Origin: JAGTJU01 sp038257535
Lineage (GTDB): Bacteria; Myxococcota_A; Polyangia; Fen-1088
Assembly (NCBI GenBank): GCA_038257535.1
Contig: JBBSJE010000003.1
Coordinates: forward strand, 1-64,000
Reading direction: 5' to 3'
Length of the DNA: 64,000 bases
Part shown: piece after piece, positions 51,316-60,407 of the stretch
Layout: each line of letters starts with the position of its first letter
How positions within the stretch are numbered: position 1 is the stretch's first letter
Made by a program: the position numbers and the translations under genes
The notes under the pieces: generated by a model
Seen by the model: the letters and a program-made list of their open reading frames with translations, nothing else
Databases searched by the model: none
What the model was told of the DNA's origin: nothing

Positions 51316-51806
51316 GCTTCCACTCCCTGCTGTATGCGCATGGTGGCCAAACGGTCATCGAGCCGCTTCAGCACACGCCTCACGCTTCGCTCGCTGATGC
51401 CCATCACCGCAGCGACTTCTTGTTGGTTTAGACCGTCCAAACGCGACAACACAGCCACTTCCATCTCGTCGCCTGGTAGGTCTTTCACCAACTTGTGCAG
51501 CAAGAGCCGGGCGTGGCTCAGTCCCTCGGGGCTGCTCGTGTCTGCGTGCATTTCATTAAGAGCTGCCAGTTGTTTGCTTGAGCGAAGCTTGTCGATGGCC
51601 AGGTGCGTGGCGGTTCTGTAGATCCAGGCGATGGCCGCCTCAGGCGCGCGCAGGCTGTCCTGCAACTGCCAGAACCGCAGAAACGTTTCCTGCGCCACAT
51701 CCTGGGCATCACCCGCGCTGCCAAGAATGCGTTTGCACTTCTCTCTGATCATGGGGAAGTAATGACGGTAGGTGGCCTCAAGGCCTTGTTTGCCCGGTTG
51801 GGTCAT
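51312..51806 (-). CDS. ECF RNA polymerase sigma factor
   Basis: This 164-residue protein has region 2 in 'GDAQDVAQETFLRFWQL' and 'AIAWIYRTATHLAIDKLR', and region 4 in 'SRLDGLNQQEVAAVMGISER' followed by 'SVRRVLKRL'. It is a compact ECF factor, shorter than the one at 37454-38116. It opens the sigma, anti-sigma, caspase operon. No autoregulatory promoter could be named from the 100 bases upstream, where no Shine-Dalgarno is visible either. Confidence 0.88.
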   Translation of the reverse strand: MTQPGKQGLEATYRHYFPMIREKCKRILGSAGDAQDVAQETFLRFWQLQDSLRAPEAAIAWIYRTATHLAIDKLRSSKQLAALNEMHADTSSPEGLSHARLLLHKLVKDLPGDEMEVAVLSRLDGLNQQEVAAVMGISERSVRRVLKRLDDRLATMRIQQGVEA

Positions 51807-51879
51807 ACGTTGTTCGAGAGTTAACTGAACACAAGACGAACCGGCGGGGAAATTCCGGCCAAAAAAAAGTGACAGCGTA

Positions 51880-52371
51880 AAACTTGGCAGAGCTTGAGGG
51901 CGCGCATGACTTTCAAGCTGACAACGCGAAGACGATGGCGGGCGTTGGGGTTACCACGCCCCGGGCGAGTCCAAGTGGCTTCGAGACAAATCTGCGGGCG
52001 TAGCCATCGAGTTTTACCGCGTGTTCCAAGAGTCAAATGGCACGGCGTATATGATCCCACGCCCCGATGGCAACCCCGATCTGTTGGCGATCTGTAGCAA
52101 CCCTACACACGTGCTGCGGCCAACGCTTGATCGATATGGTCTTTGCAACGCAGCTCCCTCGCCAGAGGTGGTTAATGCTATGGCCCCCGCCGATGCGCTG
52201 GCGATCGCCCGTCATCTGCACGAGGAGCTGGTGTTCGTGGGAGAGCAAGGTGCCGTCACGCCCTACGTGCCACCAGACGACATTCTCGCGCTCTGCAACA
52301 CCGACGAAGTATTTCGCACCACCATGAGATCGCGAATTTGCGTGGCCTTCTTCAGGCGTCCGCCAGCTCTA
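51880..52371 (+). pseudogene. gene remnant, two frames
   Basis: Coding-like sequence appears in two frames. About 51880-51990 carries 'EGAHDFQADNAKTMAGVGV', and from about 51960 to 52360 another frame carries 'KWLRDKSAGVAIEFYRVFQE' and 'DILALCNTDEVFRTTMRSRI'. Neither frame has a credible start in place, and the second runs into the 3' end of the DUF1552 gene on the other strand. This looks like a frameshifted, truncated gene of unknown family. A functional gene starting at GTG 52021 is the alternative. Confidence 0.4.
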
Positions 52372-53673
52372 TCAGAACGGAGCCAGTGCGCCTGTGATAG
52401 AAATCGGCTCGTAGCCCTTCGGCTGCACCGATGTGGCCCCAAACGCGTCAATCGGGATGCCGTAAAGGCGGGCCAGGCTGACCAGCAATTGATTGTGGGA
52501 CGCGCCGGTGAAGAGGGGGGCGTCCTGACTGGTTGGTTTGACGGGTACGTCGCGCGCCACGTGAACGTATCGCCCACTGCGAAAGCCCAATTTCTCCCCG
52601 CCCAGCATGACCACGTGCCAGGGAAAGAACGAGTGATCGGGCTGTCCTTCTCGGCCCATCCAAACCATCAAGGTCGAATCAAGCAAGCGCCCATCGCCTT
52701 CACGCTCCTCTGCATTGGCCAGCGCTTGCGCCAGCTTTGCCACCTGGGTGGCGGCGTAGGCGTTGTAAGCAACCATCGTTGCACGTGCTCGCATGCCCGA
52801 TTCTCCCGGAACGCCAATGCGGTGGGCGTGATCCTGTTCAAGGTTACCATTGTAATGCACCTCCTCGGGACTGGGCAAGGGTAGATGCAAGGTGACAACT
52901 CGCGTGCGATCGCAGAGAAACGCCGAGGTGACAACGTCGACCACGGCCGCCATCCATGTATCGAGGCGTGATGGACGCGTTGTGGGTGCTGGCTTGGCGT
53001 CTGGACAGGATGTGCCTTCCATGGTGGCGAACAAGAGATTGTGAAAACCACGTAAATCGAGTTTGGGTATAGGCTTCCCTTGCTGATCGAACGAGACGTT
53101 TCCCGCTACGATGGTTCCCGCGACCGCCAGAGTCACCGGAGCCTTCCCTTGCACCTGGTTTCCTATCAGCCAGTCGATCGACGGACCGGGCACATGAATC
53201 TGACCAGCTCTATCCATTAGCGAAGGCAGATGGCCGGTGAGCAGCAGCACCGGATGGTGGACGTTCTGGTTTATCGCCGTGTGCATAGACAATCCGTCGA
53301 ACACACTGAGGCGTTGGCGCAAACTCTCGAACGGGGCCAGGATGGGACTAAGCCCGGGCTCTGGGGCGTCGAGCGAAGCCGACCAGAACTCTTTGTCGTT
53401 GGCCTCCGCGGGTTTTGGCAACGCCAGCCCTTCATCGAGAAACCCGAAGGCGTGTGTGATGATCACCAAGCGCCGCGGTGGCTCGCCTGCCACCGGGACT
53501 GGGCCACCGTCGGCAGAGGCGTCGATGGCGGTCGCGGTGTCGGTTGGGTCAACTGCTGCGTCATCGCCAGCGTTGGGTCCGCTATCGGGCGTTTCATCTG
53601 ACTCAAGCGCCCGACCATCAGCGCAGCCGCAGTACAGCAAGATCAGAACCGCGATCGATACAGCTTGTCGCAT
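52372..53673 (-). CDS. DUF1552-family lipoprotein
   Basis: This protein of about 433 residues has a lipoprotein signal ('AVLILLYCGC', Cys17), an Asp/Ala-rich linker, then a DUF1552 domain. 'SPILAPFESLRQRLSVFDGL', 'HHPVLLLTGHL', 'GPSIDWLIGNQ', 'STLMVWMGREG' and 'HNQLLVSLARLYGIPIDAFG' follow the family pattern. In Myxococcota these genes usually sit beside a DUF1588-type lipoprotein; here the neighbours on both sides look degraded. The start giving the signal peptide is chosen over an upstream Met in the same frame. Function of the family unknown. Confidence 0.8.
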   Translation of the reverse strand: MRQAVSIAVLILLYCGCADGRALESDETPDSGPNAGDDAAVDPTDTATAIDASADGGPVPVAGEPPRRLVIITHAFGFLDEGLALPKPAEANDKEFWSASLDAPEPGLSPILAPFESLRQRLSVFDGLSMHTAINQNVHHPVLLLTGHLPSLMDRAGQIHVPGPSIDWLIGNQVQGKAPVTLAVAGTIVAGNVSFDQQGKPIPKLDLRGFHNLLFATMEGTSCPDAKPAPTTRPSRLDTWMAAVVDVVTSAFLCDRTRVVTLHLPLPSPEEVHYNGNLEQDHAHRIGVPGESGMRARATMVAYNAYAATQVAKLAQALANAEEREGDGRLLDSTLMVWMGREGQPDHSFFPWHVVMLGGEKLGFRSGRYVHVARDVPVKPTSQDAPLFTGASHNQLLVSLARLYGIPIDAFGATSVQPKGYEPISITGALAPF

Positions 53674-53679
53674 GGGGGA

Positions 53680-54223
53680 AACTATAACCCCAACTCTCCC
53701 ACTGCCACCATGTCTCCCAACAACGAACGTGGCCATCTGAACGCTGCGGGCAGACATGGTGATCTCGTGCTGGCCTGGAGCTCCCAATCCCCTCGGGCGC
53801 GTTATTGTCCCACGGGGTCACGCGCCGAACGAAGTGCGTAGGAAGTTTAAGCTGACTTTGCGTTCGCGTTAAAGTTGCATATGGTGAGTATCCCGAGGAA
53901 CCCTCCTGGCCCGTCATGTTGGGATCGACCGCGATGTTCTTAAAGAAAAAGGTGTGCTTCTCCGCGGTGCTATCGCTGGCTTGCTTGCTACTGGGCACGC
54001 CTTTGGCGGGATCTTCCACTGTGATACACGCGGCACTGGCGTCGGCAGCGGCCGCATCGGGCGTAGTGACGTCGGAGCTACTGGAGTCGCCGGAAGCAGA
54101 ATCCACGAGTAATGCATCCGCGCCGCTATCCTGCGACGTGGCTGCCGCGTCGGGAACTTTCCGGACCGAGGCCTCATCAGAACACCCAAACGTTAATCCG
54201 ATCCAAAACAACACAAGTCGCAC
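53680..54223 (-). pseudogene. degraded lipoprotein gene with probable frameshift
   Basis: The frame from 54223 starts with a good lipoprotein signal ('RLVLFWIGLTFGC'), a long Asp/Ser/Ala linker and a domain start ('KHTFFFKNIAVDPNM'). After about 53830 coding character moves to another frame ('LGAPGQHEITMSARSVQMAT'), which resembles the last strands of a carbohydrate-binding-type beta domain and runs up to the DUF1552 start. A single frameshift would join them. It could also be an intact 201-residue protein overlapping the DUF1552 start, which I think less likely. Confidence 0.4.
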
Positions 54224-54339
54224 GAAGCTCCATCAGCTTCTTTTCCCACACTGCCGTGCGCTTGTCACCATGGCAGCCCTAGCTTTGCGGGCTCGCCGAC
54301 CTCAAGGCGGTTGCAAAACGAAGAAATTTTCCTGGTCCT

Positions 54340-55449
54340 CTACCGCCGGACGAGCCTTACCGTCCACACCGCCAGTGCTGCCAGCACCAGCACCAGCGCA
54401 AAAGTGATCTTGGCGCTATGCGTTTCGGTCCAGGGAAGCGATGCCGGCGCGCGCACTCCGAAAACAGAGTTGGCATGCACTGATCCAAACCGTGCGGAGC
54501 GGAAGGCTCCGCTACCCTCACGCGCGACGATGGCTGCCAGATCATAATCGGGAGGTTGTCCCTTCGCCCCGAACAACAACTCATAGCTTCCGGGCTCGTG
54601 CGCCTCGAACACGAGTTGTTCGACCTGGTATGAGAGCTGAGCGCCAGCGACGTTCAGGCTTGCGTTGTCTCCGTCTTGAACGTCCAGTCGGAACAAACGC
54701 CGCGGTGCCTGCCCTAGCTCCAGTGACAATGACGAGGTGCCGGAAGCCTTGTGCAACCAGCCCGCCGTCTGTGGGATCCAGATCTGCCCATCGTCGCTGG
54801 CAAACACTTGAACCGCGCGCTCGAAAGCGGCCGTGTCCACATCGAAAACAGTCGATGAAAAGGGCACGCCCGAAACGCCAGCATCGAATACGAACGACGA
54901 TACGCCTGGGCGGGGAGGAGCGGGCGCCAAGCCAAGCTTGGCGGCAAGCGTTCGCGTAGGCGGCTTCGAGGCAGTAGGAGCAAACGAAAGCTGTGCGCCC
55001 GTGATGCGCACGAAGCCGACGCCAGCAGAGGCGATGGGCAAAAGACTGATGCGCACGTACCGCGCATCCGAAACCGGATAGCTCACCACCAACTGGGACC
55101 GTGGCGTGGGGCTGCTGGTTACGCGAAACACGATCTGCCCCTGGGCCAACAGGTCCCAAGTCTTTTCGTTGTCAGAGCGTTCGATGCGAGTGTGCCGCAT
55201 AAAATCCGTGCCATCGACCTGCAACGATAACTGACTGTGCTTGCGTCCCGCGTGCCCCAAATCCAGCACGGCGCGTGCGGTTCCGTCGCTCATTGTCACT
55301 GGATCGACCAGCGTGGCGTCGACCGACGTCACTGGTGCTTCTACAGTGGCGCATGCCGCCGGTGCGGCTTTTTTACTTTCTTCGGCTTCATCTGGATACC
55401 TTTCTACGCCCTTTTCTTCAGGCGAGGGGTGTCCGTGAAACCGGGTCAA
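54340..55449 (-). pseudogene. 5'-truncated DUF3999-like membrane-anchored protein
   Basis: This frame of about 369 residues has beta-sandwich-like repeats ('ARYVRISLLPIASAGVGFVR', 'RRLFRLDVQDGDNASLNV') and a C-terminal membrane helix ('ITFALVLVLAALAVWTVRL'), the layout of DUF3999 proteins. The usual signal peptide and first domain are missing: the frame opens with a TTG in charged, non-hydrophobic sequence. I therefore read it as truncated at the 5' end. If a cytoplasmic-facing start were used it could still be expressed. Confidence 0.45.
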
Positions 55450-55535
55450 CTCCAGTCATGATAACCTCAGCGTACCTCTCATCTGCCGGATGGTGGAAGA
55501 GAGGAGACACCACCTTTCATAGGCAAGGAACCAAA

Positions 55536-55757
55536 ATGAATGCAGTCAAGATAGTAGCCATTGCACTTATCGTAGGCGGTGCGCTCGCCTTGGCGTATGG
55601 AGGGTTCAGTTATACAAAAGATGCCCAGGATGTGAAACTGGGACCCATCGAGCTGTCCGTCAAAGAAAAGGAAACGGTCAATATCCCTGTATGGGGGGGG
55701 CTCGGTGCGGTTTTGCTGGGGTGCGTACTCCTTGTTACCGGCGGCAAGAAGGACTAA
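55536..55757 (+). CDS. small two-helix membrane protein (DUF3185-like)
   Basis: This protein has 73 residues with one helix at each end ('IVAIALIVGGALALAYGGF' and 'VWGGLGAVLLGCVLLVTGG') around a loop with 'KLGPIELSVKEKETVNIP'. The same layout is widespread in Proteobacteria as a small inner-membrane protein of unknown function. AAGGA lies seven bases before the ATG. The longer frame starting at 55275 is an overlap with the DUF3999-like gene and is rejected. Confidence 0.75.
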   Translation: MNAVKIVAIALIVGGALALAYGGFSYTKDAQDVKLGPIELSVKEKETVNIPVWGGLGAVLLGCVLLVTGGKKD

Positions 55758-55825
55758 GTCACAACGCATCTCGGGTCTCGATCCTTGCGGGAATTTGGAC
55801 ACTTCGGCCTAGGCGGGCCGAACGT

Positions 55826-56578
55826 TCACGCCCGCAGGTCGCCCCAAGTGCCGTCAGCCAAACTGGCTTCGGCCTGGGTGCGTTCGTCGGGCGTGTCCAC
55901 TTCAAGCCAACCGTGTCCGCTGATGTCGCGGCAATGGGGTGGCTGTGTGGTTTTGGCCAAGCGGGCAAGCACGCGCTCGACGTGAATGTCTTGACCGTCC
56001 TCTGCGATGGCGGCGTCAACCTCGGCCAAGTAGCGCGCACGGGCCGATGCGGGCACGTACGTCATTCCCACATAGCCGCAATCAAATGCGGTGAGAGTTT
56101 TCGCGATCTCGCGCATGCGACCTTGGTCGTCGCGCAACACCTTCATATCGTCGGCGCCCAGTGTGCGGTCGGTGTCAATGAAGCCTGTGACATCGGCCGC
56201 CGCTGCCGCCACGATGGGCGCGATGGAGGGGCGATAGATGTGGTCAACGTTGGCCAACAAAAAGTCGCCTTGCAGGTGCGGGCGCGCCGCTTGGAAAGAA
56301 AGGATGTTGCCGCGGCGAAATTCGTGGTTTTGCAACAGTTCAATGGGCAAGTTGGCCGCCGAACCTGAAGCCAGTTGCTCCAGGGTTGCCGCCACCTGCT
56401 CAAACTCGAAACCGCCCACCACGTAGATGCGGCGCGGGTTCAGCAAACGCGCAAACGCCAAGCCGTACGCCAACAGCGGTTTGCCCGCCACCGGAATCAG
56501 GGCCTTGGGCAGGCTGCGCGTGAGATCTCCCAAGCGGCTGCCGAGGCCAGCCGCCATCAGAACAACGTCAAGCGACAC
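55826..56578 (-). CDS. sugar/alcohol-phosphate nucleotidyltransferase
   Basis: This 250-residue protein has a Rossmann-like NTP-transferase fold: nucleotide loop 'LMAAGLGSRLGDLTRSLPKA' with the Lys, then 'FLLANVDHIYRP' for the metal-binding Asp. It resembles MobA/inositol-1-phosphate or phosphocholine cytidylyltransferases more than glucose-1-phosphate enzymes. Start GTG. It follows the HAD gene by three bases and is thus in one operon; together they could activate and dephosphorylate a head group or polyol. Substrate not determinable. Confidence 0.75.
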   Translation of the reverse strand: MSLDVVLMAAGLGSRLGDLTRSLPKALIPVAGKPLLAYGLAFARLLNPRRIYVVGGFEFEQVAATLEQLASGSAANLPIELLQNHEFRRGNILSFQAARPHLQGDFLLANVDHIYRPSIAPIVAAAAADVTGFIDTDRTLGADDMKVLRDDQGRMREIAKTLTAFDCGYVGMTYVPASARARYLAEVDAAIAEDGQDIHVERVLARLAKTTQPPHCRDISGHGWLEVDTPDERTQAEASLADGTWGDLRA

Positions 56579-56581
56579 GGC

Positions 56582-57310
56582 TTAAAGGCCCGCAGCGGCG
56601 GCCAGCGGCCAGAAGAGTTCGGGAATCTCGCCGAAGCTCTCAACAACGGGGTGCTTTGGAAATTTCAAGCAAAAGCGCTCGCGTGAGAAGGTGCCGGCCA
56701 CACCAATGAAGCGCAGGCCCTCGGCGTCGGCGATGTCGCCGTCGTGCAGAGAATCGCCCACGAACATCAGCTCGTGGCGTGCAACGCCGAAATGCTTCAT
56801 GGCCAATTCGATGTGCGGGCGCCCCTTGGCAAGTCCGTTTCCGTAACCTAGGGCCAGCCCAAAAGGAAATGGATTGCGCTCAACGAAAGTGCCAACGTTT
56901 TCGATGCCATTGTTTGATGACACCACGATGTGAACGCCGCGGCTGTGCAGGTGCTCCAAGGCCAGGCGGGTCTCGTGCGACAAACGGGCGTCGTTGCAAC
57001 GCGCGGGCTTGGCAGCCTCGAATCGATCGGAGGCGCCTTGGTTGCGTGGGTCGCCCGGGCAAATGGCGTCAAGCTGGCGGATGAACGGAAGCCCGCACGT
57101 GGTCAGGTACATATCCCGGGCCAAGCCTCGGTCCATGCCATAAACGCTTTCGAGCACGTCGGTGGCCAGGTCGGCCAAAATGGGCATGGTGTCGATCAAG
57201 GTGCCATCCAGGTCACACAACAGCACTTTGGGCAAACGCAACCGCGACACCTGGCGCAGAGCCCGCCGGGTCGAATTGATGCTGGGGCTGATTTGTGCCT
57301 GAATTTCCAT
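56582..57310 (-). CDS. HAD-superfamily phosphatase
   Basis: This protein of about 242 residues has HAD motif I 'LLCDLDGTLIDT' (nucleophile Asp), motif II 'HIVVSSNNG', motif III 'AKGRPH' and motif IV 'FVGDSLHDGDIA'. The cap is of the C1 type as in phosphoglycolate phosphatases. The ATG at 57310 is used; a longer frame adds 16 residues. It is the first gene of the pair with the nucleotidyltransferase. Specificity is unknown. Confidence 0.82.
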   Translation of the reverse strand: MEIQAQISPSINSTRRALRQVSRLRLPKVLLCDLDGTLIDTMPILADLATDVLESVYGMDRGLARDMYLTTCGLPFIRQLDAICPGDPRNQGASDRFEAAKPARCNDARLSHETRLALEHLHSRGVHIVVSSNNGIENVGTFVERNPFPFGLALGYGNGLAKGRPHIELAMKHFGVARHELMFVGDSLHDGDIADAEGLRFIGVAGTFSRERFCLKFPKHPVVESFGEIPELFWPLAAAAGL

Positions 57311-57470
57311 TGGTTCGCCAAACTGAAGCAAAGCGCGATCCAGATACAAGAATTTCACCTAAGTGTCTAGAAAGTCACACATTTCACGCTTCTGTAACGC
57401 AATGCTCACGTGTTGGGTGTCAGATTTTCACCAGCTAAAGTGTGCGAAACCGAACGCCGATTCCTGACGC

Positions 57471-57797
57471 ATGAACGATTCGGTAAAGGAACAGGCGAAG
57501 GCGAAGCTGAGCGCGCTTATCAACCAAGTGCTGCAAGACGGGGTCATCGACGACGAAGAACGCCTCGCGCTGCAGGCGTTTTTCCGCGACGCCTTGCTGG
57601 GCGTGTCCGACGTGAAGGAGGTTTACCTCAGCTGCGTGGGGGCGTTGCAAACCGAGGTTCTGGCGGATGGGGTGGTCACCCAGGAAGAAGTTGAGCGCTG
57701 CAAACTTGTGGTGGATCAGTTAAAGATCCCGCTGCGGATGTTGCCGCCGGAAATGGTTGAGATTGTGGCGGGGCGCCGCCCCAGCACAGGCTTTTAG
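57471..57797 (+). CDS. TerB-like small helical protein
   Basis: This 108-residue helical protein has two acidic loops of TerB type, 'DGVIDDEERLALQAFF' and 'LADGVVTQEEVERC'. In the TerB/DjlA family such loops can bind metal ions. It is short and stands alone between the HAD gene (divergent) and the MMPL gene. Role in metal or envelope stress is a guess. Confidence 0.7.
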   Translation: MNDSVKEQAKAKLSALINQVLQDGVIDDEERLALQAFFRDALLGVSDVKEVYLSCVGALQTEVLADGVVTQEEVERCKLVVDQLKIPLRMLPPEMVEIVAGRRPSTGF

Positions 57798-57883
57798 CGT
57801 TAAAACGCCGTCTTAAGTGGCAGACCAACCCGGTTGCCGCAGGGCCCAAGCGCATTTCGCTGCGTTTGAGGAACTCTGCTACG

Positions 57884-60388
57884 ATGCCGCGGTTGTCTAA
57901 CTCAACTTCTGTGGATCACATTTCCCCCCGCGCGAGACGCTACGCTGCGTTGGTGGATCGTCATCCGGTCGCCATTTTGGCGATAGGGGCGCTGCTGCTT
58001 CTAATTGGGGCTTGGCTGACATCGCGGCTTGAGCTGAAAACCGCATTTCACGAGCTTTTGCCCAGCAAAGACCCCGGGGTGGTTTCGCTGTTGCGTACGC
58101 AGGAACGCATCGGCGACATGAGCCTGTTGGCGGTGGGAATTAGATCTCCCGACAAAGCGGCCAACTTACGGTTTGCCGAAGAGCTGACCAACCAGTTGCG
58201 CAAACTGCCCGCCGGCATCTCGGAATTGGCCGCGTACAACGTGCTCGATCTCAAAAGCTTCTTCGAGCGCAATCAGTGGCTTTACCTATCCGTTGACGAT
58301 CTTGAGCAGATTCGCGATCGGCTGCGCGGCGAAATCACCAAGCGGAAAAATCCGCTGATGATCGATCTGGGCAGCGACGAGGATGACGAAGCCGACGAAA
58401 AGGCCTTGAACGACCGCATTGAGAATCGCCGCTCTTCGTTGTCGAAGAAGTTTCCTGATGGCTACTTTATGAGCGCCGATGGGAAGTATGTGTGGGTGGT
58501 GGCGCTGCCCCCAGGGGGCATGTTCGTCGAGCGCGCAGGCGAGGCCTTGCTGGCCCAGGCGCAGCAAATCATAGGGCGTATGAATCCGCGCAGCTTTCAT
58601 CCCCAGATGACGGTGGAGCCCGGTGGTCCGATTATCACCGCCATCGCCAGCCGCAAGGCGGTTGAACGCGACATTGTCTGGGTGACGGTGACGTGCCTCA
58701 TCATCGTTGGTTTCTCGATCGGGTTTTACTTCCGTCGCGTGCGGGCTGTGCCTCTGATCGGCATTCCCGCAGCGGTGGGCACGGCACTGGCGTTTGGTGT
58801 GGCCGAACTTTCGTTTGGCTACTTGAATGCGTCCACAGCGTTTTTGGGGTCGATCATTTTGGGCAACGGAATCAACTACGGCATCGTGTTGTTGGCTCGT
58901 TACCAAGAAGACCGCGCACGTGGCTTGGCGTATCTGGACGCTTTGGCCAGCAGCATATCGGGCGTGTTGAACGGCACGCTCACCGCGGCGATGTGCGCCT
59001 CAGCGGCCTACTTGAGCCTAATGCTCACTAGTTTTCGAGGATTTTCCCAGTTTGGCGTGATGGGCGGGGTGGGGGTGCTGTTTTGTTGGGTGGCCAATTT
59101 CACTTTGTTGCCGGCCATGCTGGTGTTGTTAGATCGTCGCGGCGGCGCGGTAAAAACGGCCAGCGCCCCCTGGTCGATGAAACCCGTGGGGCTGTTGTTG
59201 CAGAAGCATGCCTTGCCACTGGTTGTGTTTTCGCTGGTGTTAACGGGGCTCTCCGCCTGGGGGGCCACGCATTTCCTTGATGCGCCGTTTGAGTACAATT
59301 TCCGCAAGCTCGCCGCGAATTTGGATCAAAGTCAGGACCAAAAGCAGTTTTCCCAAAGCCTTGACGATCTGTTTGGCCGCTGGCCGCAACCCACCATTGT
59401 TGTGGCCGATGACGTGGGCGAAGTGGAAGCCATTCGCCAGGCATTGCGGCGGCAAGATGAGATGGTCACGCCAGAGCGCAAGGTGGTGGGCCAGATCGTC
59501 ACGATCTATGACATGCTGCCGGGGCCTCCTGAGGTTCAAGAGGAAAAGCTGGAGCTGATCGCCCACATTCGGAAGCTGGCCAACGATCCGGCCTTGGAGG
59601 TCATGACGGAGGAAGAGCGCAAAAAGCTCTCGGACGTGAATCCCCCGGATGATCTAAAGGTGTTGTCGCCCCAAGATCTGCCGCCTTTGGCGCGGCGGCC
59701 GTTCAGCGAAGTGGATGGCAGCGTGGGGCGCGTGGTGCTGTTTTACCCTGTGGAAAGGGGGTATTCGGTTTGGAACGGCAACGACCTGCTCGAAATGGCC
59801 AGGGTGTCACAGCGATTGGTGCTTCACCCCGACAAGGCGGATTCCAAGACCATTGAAACGGCTGGTCATGCCGTCGTGTTTGGCGCGATGATTCGCTCGA
59901 TCATCAAGGATGGTCCTTTGGCCACAGCGGTGTCGTTGCTGGCCGTCGTGATGCTTGTGTTTCTAATCATGCGACCGGCGTGGGCGGCGATGGCGTCGGT
60001 GGCGTCTTTGCTGCTGGGCGTGCTGTGGATGTTGGGCGCGGCGGGGGCGGGCGGGGTGGCCATCACCTTCTTGAATTTCATCGCATTGCCCATCACGTTT
60101 GGCATTGGCGCCGAATACGCCCTGAACGTTATGGCGCGCTATCGACAAGACAAGGATGTGGTGGCCGCGGTGATCTCCACGGGAGGGGCCGTCACCTTGT
60201 GCTCATGGACAACGATCGTTGGCTATGGTTCGCTTCTGGCTGCGCGCAATTCGGCGTTGCGCGGATTTGGTCTGATGGCAATCTTGGGCGAGGTGGCGTG
60301 TTTGCTGGCCGCGATTTTGGCATTGCCCGCGATCCTGCTCATGCTGAGACGGCGGCGCGAAAACAAGCTGAATCAGGCGTCGGTTTAA
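57884..60388 (+). CDS. MMPL/RND-family membrane transporter
   Basis: This protein of about 834 residues has two repeats, each with a leading helix, a large periplasmic domain and five clustered helices. Signature stretches are 'LGNGINYGIVLLARYQEDR' in the first bundle and 'FGIGAEYALNVMARYRQDK' in the second. The MMPL family exports lipids such as hopanoids; nearest in layout is HpnN. The first periplasmic domain contains an acidic patch ('DLGSDEDDEADEKALNDRIE'). The start at 57884 is preceded by GAGGAAC; the TTG-started longer frame is rejected. No hopanoid genes are adjacent. Confidence 0.85.
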   Translation: MPRLSNSTSVDHISPRARRYAALVDRHPVAILAIGALLLLIGAWLTSRLELKTAFHELLPSKDPGVVSLLRTQERIGDMSLLAVGIRSPDKAANLRFAEELTNQLRKLPAGISELAAYNVLDLKSFFERNQWLYLSVDDLEQIRDRLRGEITKRKNPLMIDLGSDEDDEADEKALNDRIENRRSSLSKKFPDGYFMSADGKYVWVVALPPGGMFVERAGEALLAQAQQIIGRMNPRSFHPQMTVEPGGPIITAIASRKAVERDIVWVTVTCLIIVGFSIGFYFRRVRAVPLIGIPAAVGTALAFGVAELSFGYLNASTAFLGSIILGNGINYGIVLLARYQEDRARGLAYLDALASSISGVLNGTLTAAMCASAAYLSLMLTSFRGFSQFGVMGGVGVLFCWVANFTLLPAMLVLLDRRGGAVKTASAPWSMKPVGLLLQKHALPLVVFSLVLTGLSAWGATHFLDAPFEYNFRKLAANLDQSQDQKQFSQSLDDLFGRWPQPTIVVADDVGEVEAIRQALRRQDEMVTPERKVVGQIVTIYDMLPGPPEVQEEKLELIAHIRKLANDPALEVMTEEERKKLSDVNPPDDLKVLSPQDLPPLARRPFSEVDGSVGRVVLFYPVERGYSVWNGNDLLEMARVSQRLVLHPDKADSKTIETAGHAVVFGAMIRSIIKDGPLATAVSLLAVVMLVFLIMRPAWAAMASVASLLLGVLWMLGAAGAGGVAITFLNFIALPITFGIGAEYALNVMARYRQDKDVVAAVISTGGAVTLCSWTTIVGYGSLLAARNSALRGFGLMAILGEVACLLAAILALPAILLMLRRRRENKLNQASV

Positions 60389-60407
60389 CGCCTGCCGCGT
60401 CGACTGG

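Noticed and set aside
52021..52884. 287-residue plus-strand frame as a complete gene
   Set aside because: Its second half is antisense to the DUF1552 gene; only the first part has coding character, and it lacks a proper start.
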